61,460 nucleotides of DNA, from positions 1 to 61,460 of IMG/VR virus record IMGVR_UViG_3300025674_000039. One strand, 5' to 3'. The stretch comes from a virus. The position numbers and the translations under genes were made by a program. Of the stretch, positions 42,652 through 50,570 are shown one piece after another (the stretch's first letter is position 1; each line of letters starts with the position of its first letter). Below the pieces are notes generated by a model. That model worked only from the letters and a program-made list of their open reading frames with translations. It was not told the DNA's origin and made no database searches.

Positions 42652-44703
42652 ATGGCAAATTTCAAAAAATCATTCAATTTTAGGAATGGTGTACAGGTTG
42701 ATAATGATAATTTCGTTGTAAATTCTAATGGTCTGGTTGGAATTGGAACTTCAGTTCCGACCGAAGCTTTAGATGTTATTGGTAACGTTGATGTTGATGG
42801 ATTGATCAGTTCACCACTGGCAATTATTGGGGTGTCTACGATAACTTATGTTGTCGCAGATAATATCAATGTTGGTGGAGCAGTAACTGCTAATACTTTC
42901 TATGGTAGTGCTGCTGGATTGTCCGATATCTATGCCATTGCCGTTGATGGTTGGAATGTTGCTGGAACAGGACATATTTCAACAACTTCCAGTGTTAGTG
43001 TTGGTTTGGATCAACCTGACAATGCTGATGCACAGTTTACTGTAGGTTCTGACGTTTCCATCGGTGCTACTGTTAGAGTGAGAGATAAACATATTATATT
43101 AAATGCATTTGATGGGTCAGAAAATACAAATGATATTATAGATGATTATAAACAATCTGGATTGGGATTTGATGTAAGATTTGATAATAACGGGACAAGT
43201 GTTCTTGGAGCACTGATTAATGGAAATTATGACATTGATAAATGTGACCTACACTTTAATGTAAGAGAAAATTTTAATTTAAATTTTCCAAACGTTCCTG
43301 CAATGTCGATCACGACTGAGCAGAATGTCGGTATAAAAACAGATAATCCAACATCTGCATTGTACGTCTATGGGGATGGATATTGCACTGGAGTAGTTAC
43401 TGCAACATCATACTATGCCGATACTATTTTTGCAACTACTGTAACAGGCGATTTAATTGGCATTGCAAATACTGCATTAGATGTTGACGATAACGCAAAT
43501 ATTACAATAAATTCGGTCAATAGTTGGTTTTCCATAACTGGTATTAGTACAGTTCATGATTTGTTATATGTCGAATCTGATATTGGAGTAGGCACAGAAA
43601 TACCATCAACTGATATTCATGTTTCGAGAACAGAAGAAGATGCTGGTATCCAGGTAACTGCAGTCAATAGTGTTGCAACAGTAACCGTTGGTAGAAATTC
43701 AAACGCGACAACTGCAAGTGGTCAACTTAGATTTGGAAATAATGATGGTAGTTTCCCTTCAAGTACAACAGATTCATTTGATCTTATCAATTATGATGAT
43801 GGAAACATCAACTTCTATCTAAATCCAGGTGGATCTGGAACAGGAGTATTCAACTGGTTTGCTCCAGGTTTATCTAACATAATGACTCTGAATCAAGAGG
43901 GATATCTTGGTTTGAATGATAATGACCCAGGTGTTCTTCTGAGTGTAGATGGAAATGTAAATGTGACTGGAATCGCTACGATTCAAGATCTTAATATCGG
44001 AAACACAGTAAATGTTACTAATGATCTTGTCGTAGAATCTTTTGTTGGAGTATCTACAAATGCAGTTCCAACAGCATACAACCTACAAGTAGGAGCAAAT
44101 CCTCAAACTCTAAGTGGAGTTGGATTGGACCAGAATGGAAACATTCGAGGTTCAGGAAACCTTGAGATGAACGGTAGTTTAGCAGGTTCTTCGCTTTTAA
44201 TCAATGGTCAGGTGACTATTGCTAATGGTGGAAATTTGAATGCAAATGATATTTCCGCACAGAATATTACTGCAACTTCCATAGATGCTGGTTCTTATGG
44301 TGACGTAATTGCAACCAAAGTTGATATTTCAGGTAGTGGCGGTGTCAATGCTCCAGCAGGAGTTGGAACTTTCTCAGCTATAGATGTCACTACTTTTGGA
44401 GTTCTAAATCCAACTGAAATCAATCTTGAATTTCCAGGAACCATTTCCGGAGCCGGAACTATCACCGCTAGTGAGTTCCGTACTTCAGGAAACTATCAAC
44501 TTTCAGGAAATGGTCTTACTAGAGATACAACTGTATTTAATTTTAATTACACAGATGATTATGGGGAAGGTGGAATTGAGATTCAAGTAAATCCTGGTAT
44601 TACTCCAGAACCTGCATTTGAAGGCATCAAGTTTGAGACAGACGGAACAGATCTGTACATAACCGTAATTGGTATTGGAACTGCAATTCTTTCTCTCTCT
44701 TGA
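42652..44703 (+). CDS. Fibre-like structural protein, 683 aa
   Basis: Starts FKKSFNFRNGVQVDNDNFVVN, then NGLVGIGTSVPTEALDVIGN, the standard phage-fibre GIGT..P...LDV.G phrase, repeated with variations (NVGIKTDNPTSALYVYGD; YLGLNDNDPGVLLSVDGN). Beta-rich throughout, no collar or His tip. Probably a fibre shaft or partner for the preceding protein. Confidence 0.8.
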   Translation: MANFKKSFNFRNGVQVDNDNFVVNSNGLVGIGTSVPTEALDVIGNVDVDGLISSPLAIIGVSTITYVVADNINVGGAVTANTFYGSAAGLSDIYAIAVDGWNVAGTGHISTTSSVSVGLDQPDNADAQFTVGSDVSIGATVRVRDKHIILNAFDGSENTNDIIDDYKQSGLGFDVRFDNNGTSVLGALINGNYDIDKCDLHFNVRENFNLNFPNVPAMSITTEQNVGIKTDNPTSALYVYGDGYCTGVVTATSYYADTIFATTVTGDLIGIANTALDVDDNANITINSVNSWFSITGISTVHDLLYVESDIGVGTEIPSTDIHVSRTEEDAGIQVTAVNSVATVTVGRNSNATTASGQLRFGNNDGSFPSSTTDSFDLINYDDGNINFYLNPGGSGTGVFNWFAPGLSNIMTLNQEGYLGLNDNDPGVLLSVDGNVNVTGIATIQDLNIGNTVNVTNDLVVESFVGVSTNAVPTAYNLQVGANPQTLSGVGLDQNGNIRGSGNLEMNGSLAGSSLLINGQVTIANGGNLNANDISAQNITATSIDAGSYGDVIATKVDISGSGGVNAPAGVGTFSAIDVTTFGVLNPTEINLEFPGTISGAGTITASEFRTSGNYQLSGNGLTRDTTVFNFNYTDDYGEGGIEIQVNPGITPEPAFEGIKFETDGTDLYITVIGIGTAILSLS

Positions 44704-44728
44704 CACAACACTCAAATATCAGTAGAAT
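44700..44728 (+). promoter_or_regulatory. Sigma70-type promoter at the end of the 683-aa gene
   Basis: TTGACA (44700-44705), 17-nt spacer, TAGAAT (44723-44728): 11 of 12 consensus positions with ideal spacing, overlapping the stop codon. The start near 44735 would yield a ~70-nt RNA ending at the terminator 44784-44805. Confidence 0.6.
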
Positions 44729-44734
44729 CTCTTT

Positions 44735-44805
44735 GTCCGCTTTGGCGGGATGGCTTTAGGACACATAGAGTACTGTCACATAGAGACCCCACTGGGGTCT
44801 TTTTT
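44735..44805 (+). ncRNA. Putative small RNA
   Basis: The interval between a near-consensus promoter and an intrinsic terminator has no ORF. It can form CCGC-TTTG-GCGG near its start and the terminator hairpin at its end. An RNA of about 70 nt is predicted; target unknown. Alternatively the promoter and terminator merely abut by chance, the terminator serving the 683-aa gene. Confidence 0.4.
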
Positions 44806-44815
44806 AATGTATAAT
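44772..44815 (+). promoter_or_regulatory. Box promoter: ACTGTCACA then TATAAT
   Basis: ACTGTCACA (44772-44780) lies 38 nt upstream of TATAAT (44810-44815), with the terminator in between and no -35 hexamer. The ATG of the helicase follows 28 nt after the -10 start. Same architecture as at 53848, 54190, 54519, 56078 and 57366. Confidence 0.6.
44784..44805 (+). terminator. Rho-independent terminator
   Basis: AGACCCC-ACT-GGGGTCT stem followed by TTTTT. It ends the structural region before the helicase gene. Confidence 0.88.
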
Positions 44816-44837
44816 TGAACTACATTGACACCACATT

Positions 44838-46061
44838 ATGCTCAGACATCATCAGAAACATGCTCTTCATCGTATGTTGCAGTACGACAAGGGTGTTATT
44901 TGTGCTGTCACTGGTGCTGGTAAGACGCTCATAGGTGTTTACGATGCTGTTAGGCAGTTTGAGAGCGAAGAGGATCAGACAGTCGTTGTAGTCGCTCCTA
45001 GGTTGCTCCTGGCAAATCAGTTATCGGAAGAATATCTTGAGCATATTGCCAATGCTTCAGTACTTCACGTACATAGTGGAGATACAAGACACGCATCTAC
45101 AACAAAACCTCACTACATCAAGAGGTGGGTAGAGAGCACGAAGGGTCACAAACTGATCTTCACTACTTATCACTCTCTGTGTCGTGTGATTGAATCAGGG
45201 ATTGCGGTGGATACATCTCACTTGGATGAGGCACATAACTCTGTTCGTAAGGACTTCTTTCCTTATGTTGAGATGTTGTCTGCTCTGTCAGATCGTTTTT
45301 ACTCATACACAGCAACACCAAAACATTCTTCCAAGGTCAACAAACCTGGAATGAATCGTACTGACGTGTATGGTCAGATGATCGTCAATGTCTCTGCTCC
45401 TGAAATGGTTCAGAGTGGATATATTGTTCCTCCTGATGTCAGGACACACACAATCAATGCTGTACGGGACAAGGAATATGGTGCAGAACGTGATTGCATG
45501 ACACTGCTGGATACGATCATCAACGAAGACAACATGGAGAAGGTGCTGGTTGCTGCACCAAACACCAAGGTGTTGATTCGTATGCTTGCAGAGACAGAGT
45601 TCATGACTGAGGTTCAGTCCTATGGATACGATGTCCTGTGGATTACCTCTAAATATGGTGCATTTGTCAATAACGACAAGGTAAGCAGGGAAGAGTTCTT
45701 CAACACTCTTCGTGCATATGGTAAGGATCCTGACAAAAAGTTCATCATTCTTCACTACAGCATCCTGTCAGAGGGTATTGATTGTCCTGGATTGACCTCC
45801 TGCATCCTCATGAGGAACCTTGACTACATCTCCATGGCACAGACCATCGGTAGAGTCATTCGCCTCCATCCAGAGGATTCTAAGCGCCTCTCAGAGGGTG
45901 TGATTGAACCAGGGGCGACGGAACAATATGTAAAGTCCAGTGGTTTTATCCACATTCCGGTGTATAATAATGTTGGGATCGGCACGGTACGGCGTATCCA
46001 GTCAGTGACTGATACAATATTCGTACAGGGCGATCCTGTCATCTCTACAATCACCAAGTGA
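44838..46061 (+). CDS. Superfamily 2 DEAH-box helicase, UvsW-like
   Basis: 407 aa. Motif I VTGAGKT (GAGKT, 26-30), motif II DEAH (130-133), motif III YTATP, a late GIDCPGLT block (motif V) and QTIGRVIRLHP (motif VI). All seven-motif landmarks of an SF2 DNA/RNA translocase are present. T4 UvsW unwinds branched DNA and R-loops to shift replication from origin- to recombination-dependent; this protein is shorter, apparently lacking the UvsW N-terminal domain, so the name is by analogy. First gene of the early-type region. Confidence 0.85.
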   Translation: MLRHHQKHALHRMLQYDKGVICAVTGAGKTLIGVYDAVRQFESEEDQTVVVVAPRLLLANQLSEEYLEHIANASVLHVHSGDTRHASTTKPHYIKRWVESTKGHKLIFTTYHSLCRVIESGIAVDTSHLDEAHNSVRKDFFPYVEMLSALSDRFYSYTATPKHSSKVNKPGMNRTDVYGQMIVNVSAPEMVQSGYIVPPDVRTHTINAVRDKEYGAERDCMTLLDTIINEDNMEKVLVAAPNTKVLIRMLAETEFMTEVQSYGYDVLWITSKYGAFVNNDKVSREEFFNTLRAYGKDPDKKFIILHYSILSEGIDCPGLTSCILMRNLDYISMAQTIGRVIRLHPEDSKRLSEGVIEPGATEQYVKSSGFIHIPVYNNVGIGTVRRIQSVTDTIFVQGDPVISTITK

Positions 46062-46071
46062 GGATCCGACA

Positions 46072-46212
46072 ATGATGCACCGCGTTACCTGCATGGTTAG
46101 TGGTCGTGTATTCAACGTTGACTGCTATGCCCGCAACCGGAATGAAGCAATTTCAGTTGCCCGTGCTCAGTATCCAAATGCAAGAATCATGTCCTCTAAT
46201 ATTTTGTATTGA
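46072..46212 (+). CDS. Hypothetical protein, 46 aa
   Basis: ATG pair at 46072 and 46075 after AGGATC. Short beta-alpha product (HRVTCMVSGRVFNVDCYARN, then an Ala-rich helix). Overlaps the next start by one base (TGATG). Not recognised. Confidence 0.55.
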   Translation: MMHRVTCMVSGRVFNVDCYARNRNEAISVARAQYPNARIMSSNILY

Positions 46213-46439
46213 TGCCCTACGGATGGAACATTCAAAATGAAACTCTGTTGGATCCTGTACCAGGACATCCCAACGGATATGTGACTGAAGGTGGTGAATG
46301 GGCAGCAGTTCCTCTAGTAGGTTGCAAGAAGTTCATCATCATACATAATGGTAGACAGTGCCATATATCACGTAATTATCCCTCTGCTGTTTCTTACATT
46401 AAGAGGCAACTTAAAAAATCTAAAAAGAAATGCAAATGA
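46212..46439 (+). CDS. Hypothetical protein, 75 aa
   Basis: The ATG at 46212 overlaps the preceding stop; the earlier TTG is less likely. Product is Gly/Trp-rich (PYGWNIQNE; GEWAAVPLVG) and ends in a strongly basic helix (KRQLKKSKKKCK), possibly nucleic-acid binding. Confidence 0.6.
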   Translation: MPYGWNIQNETLLDPVPGHPNGYVTEGGEWAAVPLVGCKKFIIIHNGRQCHISRNYPSAVSYIKRQLKKSKKKCK

Positions 46440-46621
46440 ACACTCCCGAAAAACATCAAAAACGTCGTGACGCACTGGGACTCTTTTATGAGAGTGTCCT
46501 GAAACCTGATCATGAACTCAGGCAGTGTGCTCATAACCAGTCATGCTATCATGAGTTGATGGAGTGGCGTGATGATGTCATTCGCTGGTTGGATCAGCGA
46601 AGAAATCAAGAGTTTGGGTGA
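46436..46621 (+). CDS. Hypothetical protein, 61 aa
   Basis: ATGA overlap with the preceding gene. Helical and charged, with Cys/His (QCAHNQSCYH) in the middle that might bind a metal. The family is not recognised. Confidence 0.6.
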   Translation: MNTPEKHQKRRDALGLFYESVLKPDHELRQCAHNQSCYHELMEWRDDVIRWLDQRRNQEFG

Positions 46622-46854
46622 TGCTATATTTTTACTTTTGGGGATTTTTATTGATCATAATCGTTTACTTTATTGTAAGTGATCCGGGAATCGGCCAACT
46701 TGTGTATATGTTTGGTAGATGGTTAGATATAAATTTCCAAAAGTATAAATGGATGCTGCTAAATGATCCAAGAAATCCTATAGTTAAATGGATGATATGG
46801 AGAAAATCTATGAAGATGGCAGAAAAAATAAGAAAAGAGATAGAAAATAAATAG
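46621..46854 (+). CDS. Small membrane protein, 77 aa
   Basis: ATG at 46621 overlaps the preceding TGA. N-terminal transmembrane helix (FYFWGFLLIIIVYFIV), then a basic, aromatic soluble part (KYKWMLLND; KWMIWRKSMKMAEKIRKE) that could lie along the membrane. Confidence 0.6.
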   Translation: MLYFYFWGFLLIIIVYFIVSDPGIGQLVYMFGRWLDINFQKYKWMLLNDPRNPIVKWMIWRKSMKMAEKIRKEIENK

Positions 46855-46872
46855 ATGCAATAGGGGAGAGTT

Positions 46873-47187
46873 ATGTTATCAACTCAGTATCGTCTTCGTC
46901 TTGAAGGGATTTGTAAAAAGATTGTGAGGGGCGAAGACGTTCCCCTGGAAGATATGATTTGGGCAGAGAAACTGTCCAAGGCAAATACTACTGCCCGTGA
47001 GTGGTTGAAGAAAGCACGTCGTCAATCATCAGCACAGATTCAAGAAGGAACAATGGATGACTTCATGAATCGTATGGGTCTTGGTGATCCTGATCCGTCC
47101 AATTACAAGACCGGGTTTGATAGTGCCGATGAAATTGTAGATTGGTTCAAGCAAGACAAACCTGATGACTGGCGCCAGAGAGATTAA
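46873..47187 (+). CDS. Hypothetical protein, 104 aa
   Basis: AGGGGAGAG ribosome site just upstream. Helical N-terminus (YRLRLEGICKKIVRGEDVPLE), basic middle, then DDFMNRMGLGDPDPSNYKTGF and an acidic C-terminus. Conserved-looking small phage protein; function not recognised. Confidence 0.7.
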   Translation: MLSTQYRLRLEGICKKIVRGEDVPLEDMIWAEKLSKANTTAREWLKKARRQSSAQIQEGTMDDFMNRMGLGDPDPSNYKTGFDSADEIVDWFKQDKPDDWRQRD

Positions 47188-47212
47188 CTATGAAAGAATT
47201 GCAGGAGTCAAC

Positions 47213-47362
47213 GTGACTAATCAAGTTACTAAACTGAATATTGTTAAGAACTTGGTAGAGAAGATTGCTGAACTTCTAAATGCAGAGATTCACTATTCTT
47301 ATCTTCTTGATCATAAAGGTCTAGAGCAGAGAAAAATTTCAATTACTTACAAAGAAGAATGA
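47213..47362 (+). CDS. Hypothetical protein, 49 aa, GTG start
   Basis: GTG at 47213 with AGGAG at 47203-47207, 5 nt upstream, decides the start. Product: one helix (NIVKNLVEKIAELLN) and two strands ending KISITYKEE. The gene at 57954 has the same plan (helix, then KRITITYYED), so they look like distant paralogues. ATGA overlap with the next gene. Confidence 0.6.
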   Translation: MTNQVTKLNIVKNLVEKIAELLNAEIHYSYLLDHKGLEQRKISITYKEE

Positions 47363-47625
47363 CTGAAGAGACAATCATTAAAAAGTATGATATTGAAGAC
47401 ATTGATGTGGACAAATTGCCACCAATGGTATATGATTGGATTGAAGAAAATAAATTCACACAAATCTCCCAATATGTCAATGCTCCCACTGTAACCCAAG
47501 AATCTAATCCCGAGTGGGGTGAAGGTATTACAGTGTGGTTTCTGGGTTGGCATGATAAGGCAGAGTTCTCACTCTGCAAGAGTCCTCTAGTGGATGATGA
47601 CTTTTTAGTATCTTGCCTAAAATAA
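47359..47625 (+). CDS. Hypothetical protein, 88 aa
   Basis: Begins in the preceding stop (ATGA). Acidic N-terminus, a PPMVYDWIEENKFTQ helix, then aromatic beta segments (GITVWFLGWHDKAEFSLC). Stop is 4 nt before the glutaredoxin-like gene. Not recognised. Confidence 0.65.
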   Translation: MTEETIIKKYDIEDIDVDKLPPMVYDWIEENKFTQISQYVNAPTVTQESNPEWGEGITVWFLGWHDKAEFSLCKSPLVDDDFLVSCLK

Positions 47626-47629
47626 ACTC

Positions 47630-47866
47630 ATGAAAGACGCAGTAATCTATTCCAACGGCAGTCAAGAGTGTCAGCGCATGGCATCACTACTTCAATCACT
47701 GGATGGGAAGTATCATGAATACCTTTTGGGTGTACATTTCAGTGATAAGCAGTTCAGAATGGAATTTGGGGACGAAGCAGAGTATCCCCAAGTATCATAT
47801 GGTGATAGGCACCTTGGCAGCATGAAGGAAGCACTTCAATACTTTAGTGGTATGGGGTTGTTCTGA
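47630..47866 (+). CDS. Glutaredoxin-like protein lacking the CxxC
   Basis: 78 aa. The N-terminal strand and loop VIYSNGSQECQRM replace the usual CPYC with a single Cys (C14). The cis-proline loop EYPQVSYG, the RHLGSMKEAL helix and overall length keep the glutaredoxin fold. Possibly monothiol or a binding-only relative; not the classical dithiol enzyme. Compare the intact glutaredoxin at 2225-2464. Confidence 0.75.
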   Translation: MKDAVIYSNGSQECQRMASLLQSLDGKYHEYLLGVHFSDKQFRMEFGDEAEYPQVSYGDRHLGSMKEALQYFSGMGLF

Positions 47867-48066
47867 TGGATTATGATGAGTTTGCCGCACAGAGTTTAGA
47901 ATATTACATGGATATGGTCATGCTTATCCAGATAAAAACTAAATATCATATGAAATTTACCGATGATGAGAAAGAAATCAACGGTTATATTCTTGAAGTT
48001 CAAGAAAGTAATAAGATTAACGCATTGAGAGATAAATTCGAAAAGATCTGGGGCAACGATACATGA
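47866..48066 (+). CDS. Hypothetical protein, 66 aa
   Basis: ATG overlaps the preceding TGA. Entirely helical and charged, without motifs that I recognise. ATGA overlap with the next gene. Confidence 0.6.
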   Translation: MDYDEFAAQSLEYYMDMVMLIQIKTKYHMKFTDDEKEINGYILEVQESNKINALRDKFEKIWGNDT

Positions 48067-48275
48067 ATTACTCCTTTACTCTTCTTCTTTGTTTTCTCCC
48101 TCTTGCGATCATCTACATAGTATTGAAGATTGCTGTTTGGATGTCTGCCGTAAATGCTGAATCGGATTATGTCAGGAGAGAACCTTTACGAAAACGAGGA
48201 CCCTTCGTGGAGAATCCATATGATGACGTTGATGAAGAGGAAGAGGAATATGGAGATCGCACAGATTTTAGATAA
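48063..48275 (+). CDS. Small membrane protein with acidic tail, 70 aa
   Basis: N-terminal transmembrane helix (LLLCFLPLAIIYIVLKIAVW), basic juxtamembrane patch (RREPLRKRG), then an acidic tail (DDVDEEEEEYGDR). Topology resembles the protein at 2654-2887. Confidence 0.6.
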   Translation: MNYSFTLLLCFLPLAIIYIVLKIAVWMSAVNAESDYVRREPLRKRGPFVENPYDDVDEEEEEYGDRTDFR

Positions 48276-48390
48276 AGCCATCAACGATTACTACACAGAG
48301 AAGGGTAAACCAGTCCCCAGGTGGAAGTTGCAGAAAGACCCTCAGTGGTGGATAGATTATCTAAAGGAAATTGATGACGAAAAAGGTTGA
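48250..48390 (+). CDS. Hypothetical protein, 46 aa
   Basis: The GAGGAA-rich run just upstream makes ATG 48250 the best start, within the end of the preceding gene. Product MEIAQILDKAIN..., ending in an aromatic QWWIDYL helix. Confidence 0.5.
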   Translation: MEIAQILDKAINDYYTEKGKPVPRWKLQKDPQWWIDYLKEIDDEKG

Positions 48391-48416
48391 CAACACCTGT
48401 CTTTGTCGTTTATAAT
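48387..48416 (+). promoter_or_regulatory. Sigma70-type promoter
   Basis: Perfect TTGACA (48387-48392) and perfect TATAAT (48411-48416), spacer 18 nt. It lies in front of the small gene at 48438, which leads into the oxygenase/glycosyltransferase cluster. Confidence 0.85.
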
Positions 48417-48437
48417 CGGAGTATATACATCTTTATC

Positions 48438-48635
48438 ATGGACTATAGACCTTACAGTAGAGAGTGGACACGAAAACGATACCTTGCAGAGGCTATCGAA
48501 GAATACTTCAATACTGATGCGTCTACCGATGTGATCATTGGTGACATCTCTGATGTCCTTCAAGAAAAGGCAAACTTCTATCAACGTAGAGCAACTAAAT
48601 TCAAACAAGTACTGAAAAGTGTCAAGGAACTATGA
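48438..48635 (+). CDS. Hypothetical protein, 65 aa
   Basis: Start chosen downstream of the promoter; upstream in-frame codons are before the predicted RNA start. Helical with an aromatic basic start (MDYRPYSREWTRKRY) and a basic C-terminus. ATGA overlap with the first oxygenase gene, so it opens that operon. Confidence 0.65.
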   Translation: MDYRPYSREWTRKRYLAEAIEEYFNTDASTDVIIGDISDVLQEKANFYQRRATKFKQVLKSVKEL

Positions 48636-49336
48636 AGGCAAAAGATTTGTATAGGCAGAAATATAAGATCATTAAGTTCTTTAATGAGCAACAACTTGAT
48701 ATTCTCCGTAAAGATATTAAAACTCTTAGGTGGGAACCAGGTCTTGTATCTCTTAACTACGATAATAAAAAAATTGCTCTTAAAGTCAAGAGTAATTTTC
48801 AAGCAGATTATGATTCTGCTAAATTTTATAGTATGATTGATACATCTAGAGAGTTTCATGAGTTCGTTGAACCCAAAACTTCTACTAATGTCATGATTAG
48901 TAGGACACCTACTGGTGGTTATTATAAACCACATACGGACTGGGAAGGATTGGGTCATTATAGTACAACTATCTTTTTAAATGATCCTGATACTTATTCT
49001 GGTGGAGAGTTGTGCATACTTCCAAATCCGTATGAAGATGAACTTAAAATCAAACTTCCAGCAGGTTGGGGTGTAACATACGAAACAGGTATTCCTCATA
49101 GAGTTGCTACTGTAACTCATGGTGAGAGATTAGTTTCTATATATTGGACAGAATCCAATTTTGGTGACTTGAATGACTTAGATCGCTATAGATATCTTTG
49201 CGATATGTATGAATGGTGTGAAGAGCATTACGCGCATAAAGTTTTTGAGAACTGCCATGAGTTCAACAATGATGCACAGATGTACTTTCAAAGAAAGAGT
49301 AAAGAGTTATCCAAAAAATATATTTCTATGAAGTAA
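48632..49336 (+). CDS. Fe(II)/2-oxoglutarate oxygenase, PKHD/PiuC-like
   Basis: 234 aa. HTDW (H101, D103), then SGGELCILP, and HRVATVTHGER (H156, R166): the HxD...H...R iron and 2-oxoglutarate set of the prolyl-4-hydroxylase-like superfamily. The GGYYKPHTDWEG and TIFLNDPDTYSGGEL text is typical of PKHD-type hydroxylases. Substrate unknown; peptidyl proline, other residues or small molecules are possible. One-base overlap with a second oxygenase. Confidence 0.88.
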   Translation: MKAKDLYRQKYKIIKFFNEQQLDILRKDIKTLRWEPGLVSLNYDNKKIALKVKSNFQADYDSAKFYSMIDTSREFHEFVEPKTSTNVMISRTPTGGYYKPHTDWEGLGHYSTTIFLNDPDTYSGGELCILPNPYEDELKIKLPAGWGVTYETGIPHRVATVTHGERLVSIYWTESNFGDLNDLDRYRYLCDMYEWCEEHYAHKVFENCHEFNNDAQMYFQRKSKELSKKYISMK

Positions 49337-49914
49337 TGTATATTGGTACTGTTTCTGAAGATCTTGCTGATAAGATCGATACATATGTCACTAAAAACAA
49401 TGATGACATACTTTGGGTGTATAGTGAAGAGACATCTGGTTACACACCAGGTGAATATGATGCTATTCCAATTCCTGGATCTGGTGAGACGTTTCAGTTT
49501 GAACATCGCATTTGTTCCGAGACCTACGGTGTAGTTGATCGGAAAGCATGGACTGAAATTATGGTTCCCATCATGATTGAGTATCAGAAATATGACTTCC
49601 CTCCCATGAATAATGTATTCCGATCAAAAATCAACATGCTCACTATTGATCCTAGGGAAGAGATTGTCTGTAATACACCTCATGTTGATGATGTTGATCC
49701 ACATTGGGTCATGATTTATTATATAAATGATAGTGATGGTCCTACAACATTTTTTGATCAATATTATGATGGTCAGAAAAAGGCACCAAAATTTAGTAGT
49801 TCTGTAACTCCAAAAAAGGGTAAATTTGTCGTATTTAATGGACTTCAATTTCATGCAAGTTCTGCTCCCCGACAAACTACGCAACGTTGCGTAATTAACA
49901 TTAATTTTAGGTAA
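49336..49914 (+). CDS. Second Fe(II)/2-oxoglutarate oxygenase
   Basis: 192 aa. H116 and D118 in TPHVDDVDPHW, the TTFFD beta turn, then FNGLQFHASSAP (H173) and R184 in TTQRCVININF: again the HxD...H...R set, with the strand-helix pattern of the double-stranded beta helix. It differs strongly from the first enzyme, so a different substrate or step is likely. Starts at the last base of the first oxygenase stop. Confidence 0.82.
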   Translation: MYIGTVSEDLADKIDTYVTKNNDDILWVYSEETSGYTPGEYDAIPIPGSGETFQFEHRICSETYGVVDRKAWTEIMVPIMIEYQKYDFPPMNNVFRSKINMLTIDPREEIVCNTPHVDDVDPHWVMIYYINDSDGPTTFFDQYYDGQKKAPKFSSSVTPKKGKFVVFNGLQFHASSAPRQTTQRCVININFR

Positions 49915-49922
49915 TTTGAATC

Positions 49923-50561
49923 ATGTATAGAAAAGATCTTAAATTGCATTTCCGTTCAGGTAATTATCTTGAAGACAGTAATGGCCGCTTTGGTCAATTT
50001 ATTGCCGATCACGAACTTGAATACACTGTTGACATGGATAATAATTCATGTGAAGATGTATTTCTCCATATTAAATCTTTCCTTAGGGGAATGGGTGCTC
50101 TTGACAATGAAATTGTTACAGGTGCATGTGGAATCGTATTTGCTGGTGGTTATGATGCCACTACAACTCAAATGATTAGAGAAATCGGTCAATTTACTCC
50201 TAATCATGAAGTAGAAGAAAGAATTGAATCAGAAGTAAATATTCAGATGGGAAGTTACATGCAGGTTGATCGTGTTCAGGATAAACAAAATTGGGAGAGT
50301 AGATATTGGGATCTTCAAAAAGAATATCAAGAGAAAATGCTTGAAATGAAAGCAAAGATCTCACGTCTTGAAAATCCTGATCAGGAAGAGTTGACTTTTG
50401 AAGAGAAAAATCATATTCAGTGGCACGCTCAGCAAAATGGTGGTTCTTTAGATGTTGTAAGTCCTGAAGAAGAAGTTCATGATGAAGTACATCATGTAGT
50501 AGATGATTCAAGCGATCCTAATCATAAATCTTTTGAACTTGATCATAAGCATAGTTATTGA
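49923..50561 (+). CDS. Hypothetical protein with coiled coil and His-rich tail, 212 aa
   Basis: Globular first half (SGNYLEDSNGRFGQF; GACGIVFAGGYDATTTQMI), a coiled coil at ~105-150 (YWDLQKEYQEKMLEMKAKI) and an acidic/His tail (EEVHDEVHHVVDDSSD; LDHKHSY). Encoded between an oxygenase and the glycosyltransferase, so it may be their substrate, scaffold or regulator. Not recognised. Confidence 0.7.
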   Translation: MYRKDLKLHFRSGNYLEDSNGRFGQFIADHELEYTVDMDNNSCEDVFLHIKSFLRGMGALDNEIVTGACGIVFAGGYDATTTQMIREIGQFTPNHEVEERIESEVNIQMGSYMQVDRVQDKQNWESRYWDLQKEYQEKMLEMKAKISRLENPDQEELTFEEKNHIQWHAQQNGGSLDVVSPEEEVHDEVHHVVDDSSDPNHKSFELDHKHSY

Positions 50562-50570
50562 TGAAGCATT

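Noticed and set aside
46846-46853. AATAAATA as a late promoter before 46873
   Set aside because: It is formed by the last Asn-Lys-stop codons of an AT-rich gene, in an early-type operon; chance match likely.
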